Below are positions 1 through 5,412 of a stretch of 9,428 nucleotides of DNA, one piece after another. The stretch covers positions 1 through 9,428 of the forward strand of contig JACRFR010000062.1 of the NCBI GenBank assembly GCA_016212635.1. Reading direction: 5' to 3'. The stretch is from Candidatus Liptonbacteria bacterium. GTDB taxonomy: Bacteria > Patescibacteriota > Minisyncoccia > UBA6257 > 2-01-FULL-56-20. Under the pieces are notes generated by a model that did no database searches, was not told the DNA's origin, and saw nothing but the letters and a program-made list of their open reading frames with translations. The first letter of the stretch is position 1; each line of letters opens with the position of its first letter. A program made the translations under genes and the position numbers.

Positions 1-98
1 CTGCCACCCTTCCTGCTTCCTAAGGGGACCTTTGATTCTCCTAGAAACTCCCGCGCCAACTCGTAAATCCGGGCGGGACGGATGGCTGTTCTGCGCAT
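1..98 (-). CDS. 5' end of an unrecognised protein-coding gene, truncated by the window edge
   Basis: An open frame starts at the ATG at 98 and stays open for 32 codons to the window edge, beginning MRRTAIRPARIYELAREFLG and rich in Arg. The 'RIYELARE' stretch faintly recalls the N-terminal domain of initiation factor IF-2, but the following residues do not fit well, so I do not assign a function. The start is chosen because an extended -10 box (TGATAGAAT, minus strand) ends 7 nt before this ATG, the same geometry as at other genes here. An ATG 9 nt further upstream is out of frame and soon stops. No Shine-Dalgarno is visible. It lies downstream of holB on the same strand, across a 166-bp gap with two hairpins. 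Confidence 0.5.
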   Translation of the reverse strand, partial: MRRTAIRPARIYELAREFLGESKVPLGSRKGG

Positions 99-104
99 AC
101 TCTC

Positions 105-113
105 ATTCTATCA
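105..113 (-). promoter_or_regulatory. Extended -10 promoter for the partial gene, leaderless geometry
   Basis: The minus strand reads TGA-TAGAAT, an extended -10 (TGn) with a 5/6 match to TATAAT. A transcription start 7 nt downstream would fall on the A of the ATG at 98. No good -35 is present at 16-18 bp (TTCGAA at best), as is usual for extended -10 promoters. Confidence 0.5.
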
Positions 114-124
114 AGAAAAATGGG

Positions 125-140
125 GTTTTCGAACAGCGCC
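125..140 (+). repeat. Solo copy of the MITE terminal-repeat motif
   Basis: The plus strand reads GTTTTCGAACAGCGCC. Its first 15 bases match 14 of 15 in the terminal inverted repeat GTTTCCGAACAGCGC found at 2292-2306 and inverted at 2186-2200. No partner repeat or REP core accompanies it. It covers the -35 region of the partial gene's promoter, so it is either an element remnant or a shared regulatory word. Confidence 0.45.
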
Positions 141-158
141 GGGCTTACTTGACAGAAG

Positions 159-181
159 GCGGGCTTACTGGGCAAGCCCGC
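159..181. repeat. 8-bp GC-rich hairpin with flanking direct repeat
   Basis: GCGGGCTT (159-166) pairs perfectly with AAGCCCGC (174-181) around a 7-nt loop. The word GGGCTTACT occurs in this hairpin (161-169) and again 20 bp to the left (141-149). There is no T tract on either side, so it is not a classical intrinsic terminator, although it lies in the holB-to-partial-gene gap. Confidence 0.4.
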
Positions 182-199
182 TCACCCGACCAGCGGCAT

Positions 200-243
200 C
201 CCAATTCACACGATTGGACGATCGGACAATCGTGTGAATTGGG
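200..243. repeat. 44-bp palindrome: 17-bp perfect arms, 10-nt centre
   Basis: CCCAATTCACACGATTG (200-216) is the exact reverse complement of 227-243, separated by GACGATCGGA. It begins 22 bp beyond the holB stop, where a terminator would be expected, but no T run follows on either strand. Its architecture (17-bp arms, 10-nt centre starting GACG) equals that of the palindrome at 8958-9001, although the arms differ. A hairpin terminator without a U tract or a REP-like element are the likeliest readings. Confidence 0.75.
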
Positions 244-264
244 AACTGGCAAGAAGCGGTAGAT

Positions 265-1098
265 TCAATTCAACAGCAGCGCTTCCAGTTGGATACGCGG
301 ATTAAGGTTGTAGAAGTTGGCATCGTTGCGGAGCTTGAGCAGCTTGTGCCAGATCGGACCCGAGCCGTGCCGGTTACGAACTTCGGCGCCGAGCACTAAT
401 ATCAAGGCATCCAGAAATTGAGGTAAATTGAACTCGTCCGGCGCGACCAGTTCCTTAATCGTTGCTTTACGGGTAATTGCAGTCAACCGAAGCAGTTTGC
501 GGGCCTCTGCTAAGCGCGCGGCCAAGGCGGTATCGCTGTGCAAGCGCAGGGCCAGTCCAGGCAGACCGAATGAATCATGGGCGGATTGGTCCGCCTCCGC
601 CTTTTTCAGCCCATGTTTCTTAACCAACCAATTACTGACAATCGCTTCCGGTAAATTAGGAAAGTAAATTTCTTGAAAGCGGGAGCGTAGCGCGGGTAGC
701 AGCAACTCCGGATCACTGCAAGTTAAAAATAGCAGCCCGGACGGCGGCGGCTCCTCGGTGATCTTGAGTAAGGCGTTCTGGGCCTCCTCGGTCAGATGAT
801 CCGCGCCGTCGATCACGGCGGAACGATAGCGACTGCGAATAGGCGCTTGCCAAAGCAGCCGCTTCAACTCGCGAATTTCGTCGATACTGATCGCATTTTC
901 GCCGTTGCCGATCGAGAGGCCGTCCGTCAGGGCGCCGGGTTCGGCAAAATTGCTGGTTTCCAGAAAATTCAAGAAATAAGTGGCAAAGGTTCGCTTGCCG
1001 CTGCCACTTTGTCCATTCAGCAAATAACCGTGGCCCAGCTGCTGTTCCACGGCCAGTCGCTGGAACGTTTGGACGATAGACTCGTGGCCCAGAAACAT
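265..1098 (-). CDS. holB: DNA polymerase III clamp-loader subunit delta' (HolB-like AAA+ protein)
   Basis: This 277-residue protein is a AAA+ clamp-loader subunit that helps load the sliding clamp during replication. It shows a Walker A region (GQSGSGKR, residues 29-36), a degenerate Walker B (VIDGAD, 95-100), the typical 'HLTEEAQNALLKITEEPP' segment, and the sensor-1 region ending in SRF (139-141) where this family usually has SRC. The Walker A Thr is Arg and the acidic pair of Walker B is lost, which fits the non-hydrolysing delta' role better than gamma/tau. The four-cysteine zinc module of many clamp-loader subunits is absent. It starts 34 bp after mreB and has neither a Shine-Dalgarno nor its own -10 box, so it is probably cotranscribed with mreB. 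Four 7-bp repeats fill the gap. It stops at TGA. Confidence 0.88.
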   Translation of the reverse strand: MFLGHESIVQTFQRLAVEQQLGHGYLLNGQSGSGKRTFATYFLNFLETSNFAEPGALTDGLSIGNGENAISIDEIRELKRLLWQAPIRSRYRSAVIDGADHLTEEAQNALLKITEEPPPSGLLFLTCSDPELLLPALRSRFQEIYFPNLPEAIVSNWLVKKHGLKKAEADQSAHDSFGLPGLALRLHSDTALAARLAEARKLLRLTAITRKATIKELVAPDEFNLPQFLDALILVLGAEVRNRHGSGPIWHKLLKLRNDANFYNLNPRIQLEALLLN

Positions 1099-1103
1099 GG
1101 TGG

Positions 1104-1131
1104 TAATGACTGATGACTGATGACCAATGAC
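1104..1131. repeat. Four tandem heptamers upstream of holB
   Basis: On the minus strand the units are GTCATTG, GTCATCA, GTCATCA and GTCATTA, followed by CCACC and the holB ATG. The 28-bp array fills almost the whole mreB-holB gap and ends 5 nt before the start codon. The period of 7 is out of phase with codons. The recO array at 7824-7851 has the same copy number, unit length and distance to its ATG. Confidence 0.85.
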
Positions 1132-1132
1132 T

Positions 1133-2140
1133 CTAGCGTTTATTCAATAGCGTCCGCTTATACACATCCAGATGGGTCAAAATCAAACCCGTGCCGCGGG
1201 CCACGCAAAATAGCGGGTCTTCCGCCACATAGGCCGGCACGCCCAGGAGTCGCTCAAAATACTCCGGTAAGTAGTAGAGCTGGGCCGAGCCGCCGGAGAG
1301 GATTATCCCCTTCTCCATGACATCGGCAACCAATTCCGGCGGAGTGCTGTTAAAAACGCTCTGCACCGAGCCGGCGATCTCGGTTAAGAGCGGATTGAGC
1401 GCTTCCGCGATCTCGTTGCTGTTTATGATCACATCTTTGGGCAAACCGCTGACCATATCTCGTCCGCGGATCTGGTATTCCATTTTATCCTTGGTCACCA
1501 GCGCGGAGCCAATTTGAATTTTTACATTTTCCGCAGTTTGCTCGCCGATAGCCAGGGAGTACTTCTTCTTCACATAGTCACTGATGGCCTGATCGAACTT
1601 GTTGCCGGCCACTCGGAGCGAGGTCCAAGAAACTATGCCGCCCAAGGCGATAACCGCGACTTCCGAGGTTCCTCCGCCCATGTTAATAACCATGTTGCCG
1701 GAGCGGGCGTTAATTGGAATACCGGCGCCGAGCGCGGCCAAGACCGGTTCCCGCACAATATAGGCCTCCCGCGCGCCGGCCTCCCGCGCCGCGTTGATCA
1801 CTGCCCGACGTTCGGTTTGAGTAATGCCGGCCGGCACCGAAATCACCACTTCCGGCCCCACCGGATTGAACCAGGAGGTGGCCTTAGAGATGAAGTAGGT
1901 TAGCATCGCTTTGGTCACATAGTAATCCGCAATAACCCCATCCTTAAGGGGTCGGTAGGGAACAATTTCCGCGGGCGTACGCCCGATCATGTCTTTGGCC
2001 TCGTTGCCTACCGCTAAAACGGTGTTGTCCGGTTTGGATAAGGCCACAATGGTGGGCTCATTAATAATGAAGCCCTTGCCTGGCACGAAAACAACGGTGT
2101 TGGCAGTACCTAAGTCAATCCCAATTTTTCTGGAAAACAT
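1133..2140 (-). CDS. mreB: Rod-shape cytoskeletal protein MreB (actin-like ATPase) with an altered phosphate-2 motif
   Basis: MreB polymerises under the inner membrane and steers the peptidoglycan elongation machinery. The 335-residue product has the normal MreB length. It carries the phosphate-1 motif (IGIDLGTANT, about residues 7-16), the 'RPLKDGVIADY' segment, the catalytic-Glu region (REP, Glu131), phosphate-2 (INMGGGTSEVAV, from about 152) and the adenosine motif (ILSGGSA). Phosphate-2 normally reads DIGGGT; here the Asp is Asn153 (codon AAC at 1682-1684). The neighbour of Glu131, usually Glu, is Arg. The start is the ATG at 2140; a TTG just upstream is ignored because the predicted transcript begins at this ATG. 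murA lies upstream and holB 34 bp downstream. No mreC, mreD or rodA is in view. Confidence 0.93.
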   Translation of the reverse strand: MFSRKIGIDLGTANTVVFVPGKGFIINEPTIVALSKPDNTVLAVGNEAKDMIGRTPAEIVPYRPLKDGVIADYYVTKAMLTYFISKATSWFNPVGPEVVISVPAGITQTERRAVINAAREAGAREAYIVREPVLAALGAGIPINARSGNMVINMGGGTSEVAVIALGGIVSWTSLRVAGNKFDQAISDYVKKKYSLAIGEQTAENVKIQIGSALVTKDKMEYQIRGRDMVSGLPKDVIINSNEIAEALNPLLTEIAGSVQSVFNSTPPELVADVMEKGIILSGGSAQLYYLPEYFERLLGVPAYVAEDPLFCVARGTGLILTHLDVYKRTLLNKR

Positions 2141-2146
2141 CAAGTT

Positions 2147-2176
2147 AATATAAGCGGAAAAAACCGATTAAGTCAA
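2147..2176 (-). promoter_or_regulatory. mreB promoter, predicted leaderless
   Basis: The minus strand has TTGACT (2171-2176), an 18-bp spacer and TATATT (2147-2152). A start 7 nt beyond the -10 falls on the A of the mreB ATG at 2140. There is no Shine-Dalgarno. The -35 box touches the left edge of the MITE-like element. Confidence 0.65.
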
Positions 2177-2214
2177 AGCAAAATGGCGCTGTTCGGAAAC
2201 GTCAAAAAGTTATT

Positions 2215-2233
2215 CCCTGAGCCCGTCGAAGGG
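2215..2233 (+). repeat. REP-like unit, left copy
   Basis: CCCTGAGCCCGTCGAAGGG resembles the widespread bacterial 'CCTGAGCTTGTCGAAGG' repeat (recalled, not searched). With the copy at 2260-2278 it forms an inverted pair, the arrangement called a REPIN. The end bases CCCT/AGGG can pair as a short hairpin. Confidence 0.6.
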
Positions 2234-2259
2234 TAGCTTTTTGGCGGGTATATGGCATG

Positions 2260-2278
2260 GCCCTCGACAAGCTCGGGC
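2260..2278 (-). repeat. REP-like unit, right copy (inverted)
   Basis: On the minus strand it reads GCCCGAGCTTGTCGAGGGC, close to the left copy at 2215-2233. The 26 bp between the two units show no feature of their own apart from a T run. Confidence 0.6.
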
Positions 2279-2341
2279 AATAAAATCGGTGGTTTCCGAA
2301 CAGCGCGAAGCAAAACCCGCTAATTTTCCTGCTCGCACCAA

Positions 2342-3895
2342 CTATAAGCTCGGCACCACCCGGATCTTCGCGCCCAGGCGGTTCAAGCGCGCCGCCAGAT
2401 CTTCGTAGCCCCGATTGATTGAATAGACATTGCGGAGCATGGACTTGCCGCGCGCGGCCAGCATGGCAATCAAGATGATCACTGCCGGGCGGAGGGCGGG
2501 CGGACAGATGACTTCGCCCGCTCTCCATTTGGTTGGTCCATTGATATACGCCCGGTGCACATCTGCCAGGGTGATGTCGGCGCCCAATTTGTTCAGTTCC
2601 ATATAATAAATGGCTCGGTTCTCATACATAAAATCATGGATCAAGGTTTGACCCTTGGCGCTGGCCGCGATAGGCGCAAAATACGGAAGACTATCCACGT
2701 TCATCCCGGGGTCATCATGAGCCTCTAGCTTGTCGTCCAGAGCGACCAAGTGCGAAGCGTCCGTACACTTGATATCTACCAGATCGGTATACCCGTTCTT
2801 TGCTTTATAGGTTCGGCCTATCTGGAACTTCATACCCATTTTCTCGAGTTTTAATAATTCCAAATCCAGGAAATCGATCGGACAACGGGCAATGGTAATG
2901 GGCGAATTTGTGGTCGCCGCGATACTAAGAAGCGTCATCGCCTCGATCGGATCTTCGCCGGGCCAGAACTCCACATCGGTATCGATATCCGGGACTCCAT
3001 GAACGCGCAGAGTGTGGGTGCCGATCCCTTCTATGCGCACTCCCAGCTTTTCTAAAAAGTGGCACAGGTCGTGTACCATGTAATTGCTCGCCGCACGGCG
3101 TATTTCCACAACTCCTTTGACGCGAGCCGCGGCCATGATGGCATTCTCGGTGGGCGTGTTACCGTTCTCGTACATCACCAGCTTGCCCGGGTTGGCTGGT
3201 GCGGCCCGACAGGCGTACCAACCGTCCGCGGTTTTGACCGACAACCCCAGCTTTTCTAGGGCGTACAAATGGGGCTGCACGCTGCGCTTGCCCAATCTGC
3301 ACCCTCCGGCATACGGCAATTTGAAACCGGTCACCAGATGCATCAAAGGCCCCATGAGCATGATGATGCTGCGCGTTTTTCGGGCGGCATCATCGTCGAT
3401 GGCGCCGAGTTTCAACTTACGAGGCGGGACAATTTCCACATCGCTCTGGTTGAGCCAACGCACTGATACACCGATACTGGTCAAAACTTCGACAATTCTG
3501 CTCACCTCTTCGATCCGGGGCATGGAACGCAATATCGTTTTGCCGCGGTTCAGGAGCGAAGCGCACAGCAGGGCAACCGCGGAATTTTTAGAGGCCTTGA
3601 CCTCAATGCGCCCCGAAAGTTTATGGCCACCTTCTATCTCAAAACTAATGCCTTTAGACAAGGCCAAAATGCCGCGGCCCAGAACATTGCCGATCTTGGC
3701 CAGCATCTCGGTGGAGAAATTCTGCCGTCCCGCCTCCATACGCGCGATCGCGCTCTGGCTGGTATGGAGAGTCTTGGCCAAAGCACCCTGGGTGATGCCT
3801 CTTTCTTCCCGCAATTCCGCGATGAACTTACCGATGGCCAGTCGTTCCTGTCCCATCGGCTGCCCCGCCCAGTTGCCCATTTTCGTTTTAACCAT
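2342..3895 (-). CDS. murA: UDP-N-acetylglucosamine 1-carboxyvinyltransferase (MurA) with N-terminal XRE-type HTH domain
   Basis: MurA transfers enolpyruvate from PEP to UDP-GlcNAc, the first committed step of cytoplasmic peptidoglycan synthesis. The enzyme part spans about residues 82-517. Comparing with E. coli MurA from memory, key residues are kept: Lys103 (K22), Arg175 (R91), Cys199 in GGCRLG (C115, the fosfomycin target), Arg204 (R120), Asp401 (D305) and Arg469 (R397). The product has 517 residues, about 100 more than usual. The excess is an N-terminal helix-turn-helix (about 17-80; core 'GITQGALAKTLHTSQSAIAR', then MEAG) typical of XRE/Cro regulators. The ATG at 3895 is chosen because the -10 box ends 7 nt before it; the ATG at 3913 lies within the promoter. 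A 28-bp inverted repeat covers that promoter, suggesting autoregulation. Confidence 0.92.
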   Translation of the reverse strand: MVKTKMGNWAGQPMGQERLAIGKFIAELREERGITQGALAKTLHTSQSAIARMEAGRQNFSTEMLAKIGNVLGRGILALSKGISFEIEGGHKLSGRIEVKASKNSAVALLCASLLNRGKTILRSMPRIEEVSRIVEVLTSIGVSVRWLNQSDVEIVPPRKLKLGAIDDDAARKTRSIIMLMGPLMHLVTGFKLPYAGGCRLGKRSVQPHLYALEKLGLSVKTADGWYACRAAPANPGKLVMYENGNTPTENAIMAAARVKGVVEIRRAASNYMVHDLCHFLEKLGVRIEGIGTHTLRVHGVPDIDTDVEFWPGEDPIEAMTLLSIAATTNSPITIARCPIDFLDLELLKLEKMGMKFQIGRTYKAKNGYTDLVDIKCTDASHLVALDDKLEAHDDPGMNVDSLPYFAPIAASAKGQTLIHDFMYENRAIYYMELNKLGADITLADVHRAYINGPTKWRAGEVICPPALRPAVIILIAMLAARGKSMLRNVYSINRGYEDLAARLNRLGAKIRVVPSL

Positions 3896-3898
3896 GCT

Positions 3899-3926
3899 TA
3901 CCATATACCACATATGATATATGGTA
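3899..3926. promoter_or_regulatory. 28-bp inverted repeat over the murA promoter: candidate operator
   Basis: TACCATATA (3899-3907) and TATATGGTA (3918-3926) are exact reverse complements separated by 10 bp. The repeat covers the whole -10 box, the spacer and the first bases of the -35. XRE-type HTH proteins commonly bind palindromes as dimers, and the adjacent gene carries such a domain, so binding here would block its own promoter. That link is an inference. Confidence 0.6.
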
Positions 3927-3930
3927 ACAA
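3902..3930 (-). promoter_or_regulatory. murA promoter, predicted leaderless
   Basis: Minus strand: TTGTTA (3925-3930), a 17-bp spacer, and TATATG (3902-3907) preceded by TGG, an extended -10. A start 7 nt downstream lands on the ATG at 3895. No Shine-Dalgarno precedes this or the later in-frame ATGs at 3880 and 3856. Confidence 0.6.
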
Positions 3931-3944
3931 GGGCAGTTATGCCC
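3931..3944 (-). terminator. Possible short terminator hairpin for glyS
   Basis: Minus strand GGGCA-TAAC-TGCCC, a 5-bp GC-rich stem, is followed by TTGTTA. It lies about 95 bp after the glyS stop and abuts the murA -35. The T run is broken and the stem short, so this is weak. Confidence 0.3.
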
Positions 3945-4036
3945 AGCCGTCAGAAGGTCGAGACCTGGGGAATTCTAATGTTTCCGTTATTCCAGAATAT
4001 TCTCGTAAAGAGGAAACAACTTACGTGCCCATCTTT

Positions 4037-5350
4037 TCACCCGTTTATTTTTTGGTCGAGATAGCTGGCCAGCCCGGCTATCGGCACCCGCTCCTGCTTG
4101 GCGGTATCTCGATCGCGGACGGTAACGTCCTGCTTCTCTAAAGTTTCAAAATCCACCGTGATGCAGTAGGGCGTGCCGATCTCGTCCTGGGCATAATAGC
4201 GCTTGCCGATATTGCCCCGGTCGTCCCAAGCGACTGAGAAATCCTTCTTGAGTTCTTGATAAATTCCCCGTGCTTTCTCTACCAAATTCGGCTTATTGGC
4301 GAGCAGCGGGAAAACCGCGACTTTGTATGGTGCGAGTCGGGGGTGTAATTTCAGAAGAACCCGGCCGTTTTCTTCCGAATAAGCATCGATTAGCACAAAA
4401 AGCAGGGAGCGATCTACGCCGGCCGAAGTTTCTATATCCCAAGGGGTATATGCTTCGCCGGTATCGGGATCGCGGTACTGCATATCTGCCTTAGAGAACT
4501 CTTGGTGCCGCCGTAGATCCCAATCGCCGCGATGGTGAATGCCCATAAACTCGTCCCAGCCCCACGGCGCCTGATACTCTATGTCCGTCGCGGCTCGGGC
4601 GTAATGGGCACGCTCGTTTTCGGCGTGATCGTGAAAACGCAGGTTCTCCTTTCGAATGCCCAAAGAAACATACCAATCCATACGATTTTGTTTCCAGTAT
4701 TCGAACCACTTCATCCCTTCGGCCTCCTCTGGTCGAATATAGAATTGAACCTCCATCTGCTCGAACTCCCGCGAGCGGAAAGTGAAATTGCCGGGGGTGA
4801 TCTCGTTGCGGAAGGCCTTACCGATCTGGGCGACGCCAAAAGGTATCCTGACCCGAGTGGAGTCGACTACGTTCTTGAAGTTCACCTGCACGCCATTGGT
4901 GATCTCTCCACGCAAAAACACCTCTGATTTTTGGCCTTCCACTACTCCCAAATAAGCCTTGACCAGGAGGTTAAAAGTTTTCGGTTCGGTCCATTCGATC
5001 TTTTGGCCCGGGTGCGACTTTTCGTGACTTGTTATCTCCGCCGGTTTATCAGCTCGAAAACGCTGGTGGCACGATTTACATTCTACCAAGGGGTCGGTAA
5101 ACGCTTCCGTATGACCGCTGGCTTCCCAAGCTTTGGGATTCATAAAGATGGCCGCGTCCAGTCCGACTATATCATCCCGCAACTGGACTATATCCTTCCA
5201 CCACCAGTCTTTGAGATTTTTCTTGAGCAGAGAGCCGGTTGGTCCATAATCCCAGGTCCCGGCCAGCCCCCCATAGATCTCACTGCCCGGGAACACGAAT
5301 CCCCGGCGCTTACATAGACTGACCACTTTTTCCATTAAATTATCCGGCAT
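4037..5350 (-). CDS. glyS: Glycyl-tRNA synthetase, single-chain alpha2 class II type
   Basis: It charges tRNA-Gly with glycine in the cytoplasm. The 437-residue protein belongs to the homodimeric type, distinct from the two-subunit GlyQ/GlyS enzyme. It has the N-terminal 'CKRRGFVFPGSEIYGGLAG' segment, class II motif 2 (GKAFRNE, about 178-184, then ITPGNFTFRSREFEQME), motif 3 (SAGVDRSLL) and a C-terminal anticodon-binding domain (LAPYKVAVFPL onward). Two oddities: the family's RPETAQG active-site motif reads RGEITNG (147-153), and the insertion that usually holds two CxxC pairs has one (C91, C94) followed by H109 and H113. A promoter with -10 TATATT lies just upstream, predicting a 4-nt leader. 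It stops at TGA. The recO-to-glyS proximity is common in bacteria, though here one gene intervenes. Confidence 0.94.
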   Translation of the reverse strand: MPDNLMEKVVSLCKRRGFVFPGSEIYGGLAGTWDYGPTGSLLKKNLKDWWWKDIVQLRDDIVGLDAAIFMNPKAWEASGHTEAFTDPLVECKSCHQRFRADKPAEITSHEKSHPGQKIEWTEPKTFNLLVKAYLGVVEGQKSEVFLRGEITNGVQVNFKNVVDSTRVRIPFGVAQIGKAFRNEITPGNFTFRSREFEQMEVQFYIRPEEAEGMKWFEYWKQNRMDWYVSLGIRKENLRFHDHAENERAHYARAATDIEYQAPWGWDEFMGIHHRGDWDLRRHQEFSKADMQYRDPDTGEAYTPWDIETSAGVDRSLLFVLIDAYSEENGRVLLKLHPRLAPYKVAVFPLLANKPNLVEKARGIYQELKKDFSVAWDDRGNIGKRYYAQDEIGTPYCITVDFETLEKQDVTVRDRDTAKQERVPIAGLASYLDQKING

Positions 5351-5360
5351 GGATAACTAC

Positions 5361-5389
5361 AATATACCGCCAGAACGGCAAATTTACAA
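5361..5389 (-). promoter_or_regulatory. glyS promoter, near-leaderless
   Basis: Minus strand: TTGTAA (5384-5389), a 17-bp spacer, TATATT (5361-5366). The predicted start at about 5354 leaves a leader of some 4 nt (ATCC) before the ATG at 5350. No T-box-like leader is possible in so short a 5' end. Confidence 0.65.
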
Positions 5390-5412
5390 CCAGAACTTTA
5401 TAACTACCTTCT

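Larger units (their letters stand above)
2176..2315. mobile_element. MITE/REPIN-like insertion with terminal inverted repeats and 8-bp flanking duplication
   Basis: Direct repeats AAGCAAAA (2176-2183 and 2308-2315) flank a segment bounded by perfect 15-bp inverted repeats, GCGCTGTTCGGAAAC (2186-2200) and its complement (2292-2306). Inside lies an inverted pair of REP-like words at 2215-2233 and 2260-2278. No transposase is encoded, so movement would need one in trans. It sits between the murA stop and the mreB promoter. CAAAAAG (2203-2209) and CTTTTTG (2237-2243) bracket the first REP, which on the minus strand could make a weak murA terminator. I have not matched it to a named family. Confidence 0.6.

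Noticed and set aside
200..243. CRISPR repeat or array
   Set aside because: Only one copy, with no spacers and no cas genes nearby; the palindrome at 8958-9001 has different arms.
32..262. 76-codon plus-strand frame at the window start
   Set aside because: It runs through a hairpin and the 44-bp palindrome, has no start signal, and conflicts with the minus-strand partial gene.
2186..2306. LexA/SOS operator (GAAC...GTTC) in the GTTCGGAAAC words
   Set aside because: Only isolated half-sites are present; the spaced GAAC-N4-GTTC palindrome does not occur, and the inverted pair is about 100 bp apart.
2202..2528. 108-codon minus-strand frame
   Set aside because: It overlaps the murA 3' end out of frame and runs into the MITE-like element; its residues are Pro/Arg/His-rich, as expected of a shadow frame.
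3084..3917. 277-codon open frame on the plus strand antisense to murA
   Set aside because: It is a shadow of a strongly supported MurA in another frame, with no ribosome site and a composition unlike a folded protein.
4037..4039. Possible UGA recoding (Gly), as in SR1/Gracilibacteria
   Set aside because: glyS and holB both end at TGA at the expected family lengths and no internal TGA interrupts a gene, so the standard code fits.
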